A stretch of 5,840 bases of DNA, from positions 1-5,840 of the forward strand of contig JAPYSD010000250.1 of NCBI GenBank assembly GCA_029936705.1. The letters are read 5' to 3'. The first letter of the stretch is position 1, and every line of letters starts with the position of its first letter. Of this stretch, positions 1 to 5,811 are shown in pieces. A program made the position numbers and the translations under genes. The notes below the pieces were generated by a model. That model did no database searches. It worked only from the letters and a program-made list of their open reading frames with translations, and had not been told where the DNA came from. This DNA comes from Croceicoccus sp. GTDB lineage: Bacteria; Pseudomonadota; Alphaproteobacteria; Sphingomonadales; Sphingomonadaceae.

Positions 1-934
1 TGGCCTGATATTCGCCCGACGCCGCGGCCTCGCGCTCGGCCAGTTCCTTTTCGTACAGGCGCGCCTTGAGCATGTTCATGGCCGTTGCGCGGTTCTTGTG
101 CTGCGAACGGTCGTTCTGGCTGGCCACCACGATGCCGGTTGGCTGGTGGGTGATGCGCACCGCGGAATCGGTCGTGTTAACGTGCTGCCCGCCCGCGCCC
201 GACGCGCGGTAGGTATCGATCTTCAGGTCCGAAGGATTGATCTCGATCTCGATATCGTCGTCGATCACCGGATAGACCCAGACCGAGCTGAACGAGGTAT
301 GGCGCCGCGCGCTGCTGTCATAGGGGCTGATGCGGACCAGGCGGTGGACGCCGCTTTCGGTCTTGGCATAGCCATAGGCGTTCTCGCCCTTGATCAGCAG
401 CGTGGCCGACTTGATGCCCGCCTGCTCGCCCGCGCTGTAATCGACGATATCGACCTTGAAGCCGCGCCGTTCGCCCCAGCGGGCATACATGCGCTGCAAC
501 ATCTCGGCCCAGTCCTGGCTTTCGGTGCCGCCGGCGCCGGCGTGCACTTCCAGATAGGTGTCGTAGCTGTCCGCCTCGCCCGAAAGCAGCGCCGTCACCT
601 TGTCGCGGTCGGCGCGGTCGGCCAGCGCGGTCAGGCTGTTCAGCCCGTCCTGCACGACGCTGTCGTCACCCTCGGCCTCGCCCATCTCGACGAATTCAAC
701 GGCGTCCGACATCTCGGCGCTGATCTCGTTCACGGCCTTCACCGCGTCGCCCAGCTGCTTCTGCTCGCGCGTGATGGTTTGCGCCTGCTTGGGATCGTTC
801 CACAGGTTCGGGTCTTCCACCCGCGCATTCAGCTCGTCCAGCCGGCGCAGCGCCTGCTCCCAGTCAAGCGACTGGCGGATCAGCGCGAGCGCCGCCTCGA
901 TACGGTCGACAAGGGCCTGCCCTTCGGCACGCAT
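1..934 (-). CDS. prfB: Peptide chain release factor 2 (RF2), 3' end beyond the window
   Basis: RF2 reads UGA and UAA stop codons in the ribosomal A site and triggers peptidyl-tRNA hydrolysis. The 311 complete codons visible match the family throughout. They cover the N-terminal helical domain (with DPNLWNDP near residue 44), the AGAGGTESQDW core, the stop-codon recognition loop RISPYDSSARRHTSF (tripeptide S203-P204-Y205), and the catalytic loop RASGAGGQHVN with GGQ at 248-250. QNDRSQHKN follows. Families usually run to about 365-375 residues, so roughly the last 50-65 are off the left edge. The ATG at 934 has AGGAGA at 946-941 with 6 nt spacing, and the N-terminus fits alphaproteobacterial RF2. 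Residue A244, four before the first Gly of GGQ, is Ala as in most bacteria, not the Thr of E. coli K-12. The reading frame is unbroken, with CTT GAC (863-868) where frameshifted prfB genes have CTT TGA C. The tripeptide is SPY rather than SPF, which I believe is usual in this class. Confidence 0.97.
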   Translation of the reverse strand, partial: MRAEGQALVDRIEAALALIRQSLDWEQALRRLDELNARVEDPNLWNDPKQAQTITREQKQLGDAVKAVNEISAEMSDAVEFVEMGEAEGDDSVVQDGLNSLTALADRADRDKVTALLSGEADSYDTYLEVHAGAGGTESQDWAEMLQRMYARWGERRGFKVDIVDYSAGEQAGIKSATLLIKGENAYGYAKTESGVHRLVRISPYDSSARRHTSFSSVWVYPVIDDDIEIEINPSDLKIDTYRASGAGGQHVNTTDSAVRITHQPTGIVVASQNDRSQHKNRATAMNMLKARLYEKELAEREAAASGEYQA

Positions 935-940
935 GAAACT

Positions 941-946
941 TCTCCT
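941..946 (-). promoter_or_regulatory. Shine-Dalgarno sequence of prfB
   Basis: AGGAGA on the minus strand lies 6 nt before the ATG at 934. It is the best ribosome binding site in the window and fixes the prfB start. Confidence 0.8.
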
Positions 947-950
947 GTGA

Positions 951-993
951 GGGCCCTTCGCCCCCGGACTTGCGCCCGCTTAGCGAAGGGTCC
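951..993 (-). promoter_or_regulatory. Hairpin in the prfB 5' leader, capped by a GCAA tetraloop
   Basis: On the minus strand CCCTTCGC (990-983) pairs perfectly with GCGAAGGG (961-954). Inside, after a small internal loop (TAAG opposite GGG), CGGGC (978-974) pairs with GTCCG (969-965), including one G-U pair, around a GCAA loop (973-970) of the GNRA type. Two more G-C pairs are possible beyond an A-C mismatch at the base. The helix ends 7 nt before the prfB Shine-Dalgarno. There is no U-tract after it, so it does not look like an intrinsic terminator. It may be an mRNA-stabilising or translation-modulating leader element. The structure is read from the sequence; the role is inferred. Confidence 0.45.
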
Positions 994-1060
994 CGAAATG
1001 TGAAAGTGCGCAATGCGATCGCGCGCGGCAAGAGGCGGCGCGGATCGGAACAAGGACGGA

Positions 1061-1079
1061 GTGCGCGCGGGGCGCGCAC
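1061..1079 (-). terminator. Possible terminator hairpin after the peroxiredoxin gene
   Basis: A perfect 8-bp GC-rich stem (1061-1068 with 1072-1079) closes a 3-nt loop, starting 9 nt after the peroxiredoxin stop codon. Downstream on the minus strand comes TCCGTCCTTGTTCC, which is only moderately T-rich, so termination may be inefficient or the hairpin may only protect the 3' end. Its position, between the mrcA-peroxiredoxin unit and the prfB leader, supports a transcript boundary here. Confidence 0.45.
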
Positions 1080-1088
1080 CCCGCTTCG

Positions 1089-1640
1089 TCAGCTTTTCAG
1101 CGCGCGGACCGCCGCCAGCGTGCGCGAGACATGTTCGCGCCAGTCGGAATCGGAATGGACCATGGTGATCCGGCCGTCCTGCGCGATGACGTATGAGGTC
1201 CGATCACTTAGCAGTCCGGACCCCTCCTTCATGTTGAGAGCGACGTCATAGGCGCGAATGGTGGCAGGGGTCGCGCGGGCGACTGGGAAGGCGTCGCGGC
1301 ATTCCTCGGTCGAAAACCTCTTCAGCGTCTCGATATCGTCGCCGGACAGGCCGACGACCTGCGCCCCGGCTGCCTTGAACTGGGGCATGGCCTCGGCAAA
1401 GGCACGAGCTTCCAGCGTGCAGCCCTGGGTGAATGCCTTGGGGAAGAAATAGAGCACGACCGGCCCCTTCTTCAGCGCCTTGGCGAGATCGAAGGGAAAG
1501 GCTTTCCCCGCCAACGCCCCCGTCGTGACCACCGGCGGCGCTTCCGCCCCCTTGGGAAGGGCGGCGGCCAAGGGGCCCGCGGAAAGGATGGCGGCGGCAA
1601 AGGCGCCAGCCATGAAGCTCGATCGGATGCGCTTGTTCAT
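1089..1640 (-). CDS. Exported PrxQ/BCP-like peroxiredoxin (AhpC/TSA family)
   Basis: This 183-residue thiol peroxidase-like protein probably reduces hydrogen peroxide or organic hydroperoxides in the periplasm. Residues 1-27 form a signal peptide: basic MNKRIR, a hydrophobic stretch, then an Ala-rich site (PLAAA) with cleavage near 26-28. The thioredoxin fold follows, with VVLYFFPKAFTQGC carrying the peroxiredoxin signature PxxxTxxC (P67, T71, peroxidatic C74). R147 in SDRTSYVI fits the conserved active-site Arg. In classical PrxQ a resolving Cys lies five residues after the peroxidatic one (CTxEAC); here that position is R79. The only other Cys is C114 in STEECRDAF, matching the alternative PrxQ layout with the resolving Cys on a later helix. 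The ATG at 1640 has AGAAGG 4 nt upstream. The gene starts 27 nt after the mrcA stop, so co-transcription with mrcA is likely. The reductant is unknown. A 1-Cys mechanism remains possible. Confidence 0.88.
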   Translation of the reverse strand: MNKRIRSSFMAGAFAAAILSAGPLAAALPKGAEAPPVVTTGALAGKAFPFDLAKALKKGPVVLYFFPKAFTQGCTLEARAFAEAMPQFKAAGAQVVGLSGDDIETLKRFSTEECRDAFPVARATPATIRAYDVALNMKEGSGLLSDRTSYVIAQDGRITMVHSDSDWREHVSRTLAAVRALKS

Positions 1641-1667
1641 ACCGCCTTCTTAGGCCGCTAACTGGGA

Positions 1668-4199
1668 TCAGTAAATGCCGCCCTGATCCTCGAGGAAAGT
1701 ATCGTCGATGGCGACCGCGTCCCTGCTGGTCGCGGCACGGCTTTCGGCGCGGGCGGCGCGGATCGCGGCCAGCGCGGCCATGCGCTTTTCCTCTAGCGTC
1801 TGGCGGTCCAGCGAACGGCGCGGTTCGGTGTCGGGCTTGAACGCTTCCCAGATCGTGGCGGGCTTGTATTCGGTCAGCGAAGGCCAGCCGTCGAACACGC
1901 GCTTGCCGCTGCGGCGGTCGATCCGGACCATGCGGATGCCGTCGGGGGCCTGCACCGGGGTGGTGGGCCAGCGGGCCTTGGTATCCTGGATCAGCTCCTT
2001 GACGATCGGCGCCGCGGTATTGCCGCCCTGCACCCATCCGCCCAGGTTGCGCGGCTGGTCGAAGCCGACATAGACGCCCGCGACCAGGTCGGCCGAACCG
2101 CCCATGAACCAGGCGTTGGTGGGCCCGGATGTCGTGCCGGTCTTGCCGAACAGCGGCAGGTCAAGATCGCGCAGGCGCGTTGCCGTGCCGCGCTGCACCA
2201 CGCCTTCCAGCATGTGCACGACCTGATAGGCAGTGCCCGGGTCCATCACCTGCTTGCCGCCCTCGGTCAGGCGGGGCATCGACTTGCCGTCCCACTCGTC
2301 CATGTTGCAGCGGGTGCAGCGGCGCTTGTCGGCGCGCCAGATCACCTTGCCGTTCTTGTCCTGCACGTAGTCGATGACCGACGCGTCGAACTGCCGCCCG
2401 TGATTGGCGAGCGCGCTATAGGCATTCACCATCTGCAGCACCGTCGTGTCGCCCGCGCCCAGCGCAAAGGCCAGATAGGGGTCATAGCTGCCGATACCGA
2501 CCCGTTCGAACGTGTTGATCACGTTGTCCATGCCCGAATCGTTCGCGATATGGACGGTCATCAGGTTGCGCGACTGTTCCAGGCCCCAGCGCATCGTCTG
2601 TTCGCCCGCACCGCGCGTATTGCCGAAATTGCGGAAGCACTTCTCGCCCAGGGCCGCGCCCTGGTAGACGCAGAACGGCCCGTCGGTGACCAGCGTCGCG
2701 GGGGTCATGCCCTGGTCCAGCCCGGTCGCATAGACGAACGGCTTGATCGTCGAGCCCGGCTGACGCTCTGCCTGCGTGGCGCGGTTGAAGCTGCCGAGGC
2801 GCGAATCGAAGCCGCCCTGCATCGCCAGGACGCGGCCGGTCTGCGGGTTTTCCACGACCAGCCCGCCCGATACCTCGGGGATGGTCCGCACGCGCCAGCC
2901 CGATCCGTCGGGCGAGGCCACGATCACGTCGCCCGCCTTGAGCGCGTCGGGCAAATTGCCCAGCGGATAGGTCTCGCCATCGCTGAAGCCGATCTGCGCG
3001 CTGTTGCCGCTGCGCTCGGTCACGACGCCCACGCGCCAGTCCTGGTAGTCGATCGCAAGGTTCGACACGATCAGCTGGGTCTGCCAGTTCTCGTCCATGT
3101 CGATCTTGGCGATGGGGCCGGTCCAGCCGCGATTGCCGTGATAGCGCATCAGCCCCGCGCGCAGAGCCTTACGCGCGGCCTTCTGCATGTCCATGTCGAG
3201 CGAGGTGCGCACCCACAGGCCGCCCGCATAGACCGAGTTCGGCCCGTCCTCGGCCTTCTCGCCATACATGTCGAGCAGGCGGCGGCGCACTTCCTCGATG
3301 AAATAGCCGCCGGCGGGGTCATAGCTTTCACGCCGCCGCTGGACGAGGCCGAGCGGCTGCGCCTTGGCGGCGTTGGCCTCGGCCGTCGTGGCCCAGCCAT
3401 TGTCGACCATCTGGTCGAGCACGTAATTGCGCCGCGCGATCGCCATGTCGCGATACTTGGCGCGGCCATAGCGCTCCGGCGCCTTGGGCAGGATCGCCAG
3501 GAAGGCCGCCTCGTGCAGGTCGAGCGCGTTCACGTCCTTGTCGAAATAGGCGCGCGAAGCGGCCTGCACGCCAAAGCTCTGCCGGCCCAGCGGAATCTCG
3601 TTCAGATAGAGCTCGAGGATCTGCTCCTTGCTCAGCACCCCCTCAATGCGCTGGGCGAGGATCATTTCCTTCAGCTTGCGGGTGATCGAATATTCGTCGC
3701 CGACCAGGATGTTCTTGGCCACCTGCTGGGTGATGGTCGAACCGCCCTTGGCCCGCTCTCCCGATCCCATCTTGGACACGTAGTCGACGACCGCGTTCGC
3801 AAGCCCGCCGATATCGACGCCGCCGTGGGTCCAGAACGTCTTGTCCTCCGCCGCCAGGAACGCGTTCTGCAGCTGTTCGGGGAAATCGACATAGCGAAGT
3901 TGCACACGCCGCTCGCGCGCATAGCTGTTGACGATCTCACCATCCGCGCCGCGCACCATCGTCGGCAGGGCGGGCTGATAGGTCAGCAGCCGGTCAGCCG
4001 ACGGCAATCCGGCGCCCAGCAGCGCATAGGCGGCGGCAAACAGCAGCAGCCCGCCGATAAGCAGCACCGCGACGGCCTTGAACAAAAGGCTTTCGCGCCA
4101 TTTGCGGACGAAACCGGCCCAGGCAGCGGAGAAACCGCCGCCGATGCGTCCGGCGATGCTTTGGGCGGTGTTGGTCGGGGATTGCTCGGTCGGGCTCAT
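1668..4199 (-). CDS. mrcA: Penicillin-binding protein 1A, bifunctional transglycosylase/transpeptidase
   Basis: This class A PBP polymerises lipid II into glycan strands and crosslinks the stem peptides in the periplasm. Numbering is from the ATG at 4199 (843 residues). A short cytoplasmic tail precedes one membrane anchor (about 39-61). The GT51 domain carries all its motifs: EDKTFWTHGG (catalytic E118), GGSTITQQ (152-159), RKLKE (174-178) and ILELYLN (194-200). An OB-like insert lies around 340-440. The transpeptidase domain shows STIK (nucleophile S483, K486), SRN (543-545) and KTGTTSG (from 686), all intact. Unusual details are four periplasmic cysteines, C510 and C521 near the start of the domain and a CTRC pair (628 and 631), and a charged Ala/Arg/Glu-rich C-terminal tail from about 790. 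The start is uncertain. The frame also opens at a TTG at 4232, adding 11 residues, and neither site has a clear Shine-Dalgarno; I prefer the ATG. The amidase gene lies 123 nt upstream. Confidence 0.96.
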   Translation of the reverse strand: MSPTEQSPTNTAQSIAGRIGGGFSAAWAGFVRKWRESLLFKAVAVLLIGGLLLFAAAYALLGAGLPSADRLLTYQPALPTMVRGADGEIVNSYARERRVQLRYVDFPEQLQNAFLAAEDKTFWTHGGVDIGGLANAVVDYVSKMGSGERAKGGSTITQQVAKNILVGDEYSITRKLKEMILAQRIEGVLSKEQILELYLNEIPLGRQSFGVQAASRAYFDKDVNALDLHEAAFLAILPKAPERYGRAKYRDMAIARRNYVLDQMVDNGWATTAEANAAKAQPLGLVQRRRESYDPAGGYFIEEVRRRLLDMYGEKAEDGPNSVYAGGLWVRTSLDMDMQKAARKALRAGLMRYHGNRGWTGPIAKIDMDENWQTQLIVSNLAIDYQDWRVGVVTERSGNSAQIGFSDGETYPLGNLPDALKAGDVIVASPDGSGWRVRTIPEVSGGLVVENPQTGRVLAMQGGFDSRLGSFNRATQAERQPGSTIKPFVYATGLDQGMTPATLVTDGPFCVYQGAALGEKCFRNFGNTRGAGEQTMRWGLEQSRNLMTVHIANDSGMDNVINTFERVGIGSYDPYLAFALGAGDTTVLQMVNAYSALANHGRQFDASVIDYVQDKNGKVIWRADKRRCTRCNMDEWDGKSMPRLTEGGKQVMDPGTAYQVVHMLEGVVQRGTATRLRDLDLPLFGKTGTTSGPTNAWFMGGSADLVAGVYVGFDQPRNLGGWVQGGNTAAPIVKELIQDTKARWPTTPVQAPDGIRMVRIDRRSGKRVFDGWPSLTEYKPATIWEAFKPDTEPRRSLDRQTLEEKRMAALAAIRAARAESRAATSRDAVAIDDTFLEDQGGIY

Positions 4200-4322
4200 G
4201 ATCGGGGCGGCACTAGCATGGGGTTCGCGCAAGAGAAAAGACGAAACGGCCTGACCTTACACTGAACAGCGCGTTTGCATGGGGATAATGGGCATCGGAT
4301 GGTCACCACCATGACCGGCACC
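4200..4322 (-). other. Amidase-mrcA intergenic region
   Basis: These 123 nt separate the amidase stop from the preferred mrcA start. I see no convincing sigma-70-type promoter; CATTAT on the minus strand near 4287-4292 is the best -10-like hexamer and lacks a good -35 partner. A short inverted repeat (GGTCA with TGACC, minus strand, about 4300-4315) follows the amidase stop but is too weak to call a terminator. mrcA may be read through from the amidase or have its own promoter here. Confidence 0.4.
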
Positions 4323-5225
4323 CTAGCGCGCATCCGCCAGCAGCCCGGCGGTGATCGCGCCGGCCATGGCATTCACGATCGCCTTGCGTCCGGCCTCGCT
4401 GCCGATGCGTTCGGCGTCCTCGGCGTTGCTGATATAGCCGGCCTCGAACAGGATGGAGGGCATGCGGGCCGATCGCAGCACCACCAGGTTCGCGCCGCGG
4501 CGGAACTTGCCGTGCACCGGCATGGCGGAACGCACCCGCGATTCGAGCCAGTCGGCAATCCGCGCCGAGACAAGACTGGTCTCGCGCCGCGCCAGTTCGG
4601 CCAGCACCGCCTCGACATCGCCCAGCGCGGCATCGCCCGCATCCGCGTCGCCGCCCGCCGCGTTGAAATCCCGCGCGAGCGCCATCGCCTCGGCATCGCT
4701 GGCGCGCGGGGAGAGCACATAGACATTGGCGCCGCGCGCTTCCTCGACCGGCGCGCTGTCGGCATGGATCGACACGAACAGGTCGGGGTTCAGCGATTCG
4801 GCCAGCGTCACCCGCTCTTCCAGCGGAAGGAAGCGGTCACCCTCGCGGGTCATCGCAACCCGTACCGCGCCGAGTTCGAGGAGCCGCTCGCGCAGCGCCA
4901 GCGCGATGGGCAGGACGACGTCCTTCTCGCTAGCGCCGCTGGGGCCGGTCGCGCCCGGGTCGAAACCGCCATGGCCCGCGTCGATCACCACCAGCGGCGC
5001 CGCATTTCCGGCCCTGCCCGTGCTGATGCGCGGCATCGCCATCGATCGCGCGCCCGGCATGGCCATGGTGACAAGCGCATTGCCGCGCCCACCGGAGGGA
5101 AACACGGCGGCCAGCAACACACCCGCCCCGATGCCAAGCGCCAGTGCGCAGGACACGGCCAGCACAAACCGCCGCCGCGTACCCGCTTCGTCCCCTTTTC
5201 CCAGTTGCAGAACCGGCTCGTCCAT
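4323..5225 (-). CDS. N-acetylmuramoyl-L-alanine amidase (Amidase_3, AmiA/B/C-like), membrane-anchored
   Basis: This zinc hydrolase cuts the bond between N-acetylmuramic acid and L-alanine in peptidoglycan, as needed for cell separation and wall turnover. Numbering is from the ATG at 5225 (300 residues). A hydrophobic segment at about 20-41 after TRRR is a signal anchor or uncleaved signal peptide. The Amidase_3 domain begins at VVIDAGHGG (zinc ligand H85), followed by E100 in ASEKD, H154 in DLFVSIHAD, and the catalytic Glu E261 in PSILFEAGYISN. All four key residues are present. There is no N-terminal AMIN domain, which the longer AmiC enzymes of many proteobacteria carry, so septal targeting must differ. 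The start is uncertain: the frame extends to a GTG at 5270 (15 more residues), with a TTG at 5231 between, and an in-frame stop at 5298-5300. None has an ideal Shine-Dalgarno. Homologues beside mrcA are often named amiC. Confidence 0.93.
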   Translation of the reverse strand: MDEPVLQLGKGDEAGTRRRFVLAVSCALALGIGAGVLLAAVFPSGGRGNALVTMAMPGARSMAMPRISTGRAGNAAPLVVIDAGHGGFDPGATGPSGASEKDVVLPIALALRERLLELGAVRVAMTREGDRFLPLEERVTLAESLNPDLFVSIHADSAPVEEARGANVYVLSPRASDAEAMALARDFNAAGGDADAGDAALGDVEAVLAELARRETSLVSARIADWLESRVRSAMPVHGKFRRGANLVVLRSARMPSILFEAGYISNAEDAERIGSEAGRKAIVNAMAGAITAGLLADAR

Positions 5226-5436
5226 CGGCAAGGGGATTGCCTTTCCCGGCGGCGCTGCACAAGTGCGCACAGCCGCCTGTCCCGCTGTTTCAGCAGGTCA
5301 AGGACGCTTCGTTCGCCACCGATACACGGACATTCGTGCGAACGATCTATCCGCTTTGTGGCTTTATATTGCCGAACCGTTCCGCCGGTGCTAGCGTGAC
5401 GATCGTCGGGTGGATGGGATATCTGGCGCACCGCAA

Positions 5437-5474
5437 GTCGGCCCCTTGGCCGACGGCTCTCGAGAAGGGCCGAC
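5437..5474 (+). promoter_or_regulatory. Two mutually exclusive stems in the putative leader
   Basis: GTCGGCC (5437-5443) can pair with GGCCGAC (5448-5454), a perfect 7-bp stem with a CCTT loop. GTCGGCCC (5437-5444) can instead pair with GGGCCGAC (5467-5474), a perfect 8-bp stem enclosing 22 nt. The second partner is a direct repeat of the first, so only one stem can form at a time. The complementarity is seen directly; switching is inferred. Confidence 0.4.
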
Positions 5475-5537
5475 GGGCGTACGGTTTCCATCCTCTTCTT
5501 CCGACTTTTGGCGCGATTCCGCCGGACCGACCAGATC

Positions 5538-5551
5538 GCCGATCCATCGGC
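5538..5551 (+). repeat. Small inverted repeat
   Basis: GCCGA (5538-5542) and TCGGC (5547-5551) form a 5-bp stem with a 4-nt loop. It could easily arise by chance in GC-rich DNA and is listed only as part of the structured stretch. Confidence 0.25.
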
Positions 5552-5581
5552 TTGCAGGGTCGTATCCCGCGTGGCGCGCCG

Positions 5582-5599
5582 CCCGGACACACATCCGGG
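5582..5599 (+). repeat. 6-bp hairpin in the putative leader
   Basis: CCCGGA (5582-5587) pairs perfectly with TCCGGG (5594-5599) around the loop CACACA. It lies directly before the three-way-junction-like element. Confidence 0.35.
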
Positions 5600-5617
5600 A
5601 CCGGATTGGAATTGGTG

Positions 5618-5710
5618 GATATGGTCATAAGGACGATGATTGCGGCGAGCACCCTGCATTGCAGGGCCGCTGGCATCGTCGTTTTCGGCGCGAATTTGCC
5701 GGACCATATC
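5618..5710 (+). ncRNA. Candidate structured RNA, three-way junction
   Basis: A perfect 9-bp stem, GATATGGTC (5618-5626) with GACCATATC (5702-5710), encloses two further helices. The first is a long compound hairpin: GACGATG (5632-5638) with CATCGTC (5674-5680), then GCGG (5642-5645) with CCGC (5667-5670), then CCCTGC (5652-5657) with GCAGGG (5661-5666) around ATT. The second is CGGC (5686-5689) with GCCG (5698-5701), directly abutting the outer stem so the two could stack coaxially. The joiners are ATAAG and GTTTT. The outer stem is mixed in base composition, so it is less likely to be a GC-bias accident. The strand is assumed plus on the argument that a divergent gene lies to the right; the fold is equally possible on the minus strand. 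No known family was recognised. Confidence 0.45.
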
Positions 5711-5772
5711 GCCACACGCTTATCGCCGCCGGTATCGCGCGCCAAGGTGCGCCGTTCCGGCTACCCATGTTT

Positions 5773-5811
5773 CGCGCCGGAGTGCGGGCCTGTGCCCGTT
5801 CGCTCCGCGCG
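5773..5811 (+). promoter_or_regulatory. Long hairpin near the right edge
   Basis: CGCG (5773-5776) pairs with CGCG (5808-5811); after one bulged C, CGGAG (5778-5782) pairs with CTCCG (5803-5807); after an internal loop, CGGGC (5785-5789) pairs with GCCCG (5794-5798) around CTGT. That is 14 base pairs in all. No T-tract follows, so it is not a standard terminator. It would lie in the distal part of a leader for the gene beyond the edge. Confidence 0.4.

Noticed and set aside
98..1003. 301-codon plus-strand frame opposite prfB
   Set aside because: Antisense shadow of an unambiguous RF2 coding sequence.
1246..2037. 263-codon minus-strand frame spanning the mrcA end and the peroxiredoxin start
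   Set aside because: It runs in a different frame from both genuine genes, each of which has a complete set of motifs; the product is Arg/Gly/His-rich and unrecognisable.
2214..4265. 683-codon open frame on the plus strand opposite mrcA
   Set aside because: It lies exactly antisense to a gene with complete PBP1A motifs. Strong G/C bias at third positions removes stops from the complementary frame, and the product is a low-complexity Arg/Ala/His/Val-rich chain with no recognisable motif.
5311..5343. Possible LexA-type box (GTTC-N7-GTTC) near the amidase promoter region
   Set aside because: GTTC and GAAC words occur, but none pair with a second half-site at the 7-nt spacing; the nearest case has TGTC instead.
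5361..5370. TTTATATT patch as a promoter
   Set aside because: It has a plausible -10 on either strand, but no acceptable -35 hexamer at 16-18 bp spacing, so I did not call a promoter.
4275..5399. 374-codon plus-strand open frame opposite the amidase
   Set aside because: Antisense shadow of a gene with intact Amidase_3 residues; Arg/His/Gly-rich product without family features.
5347..5745. 132-codon minus-strand frame in the right-hand gene-free region
   Set aside because: No recognisable motif, no ribosome binding site, overlaps other random frames and the inverted repeats; composition is like the non-coding frames.
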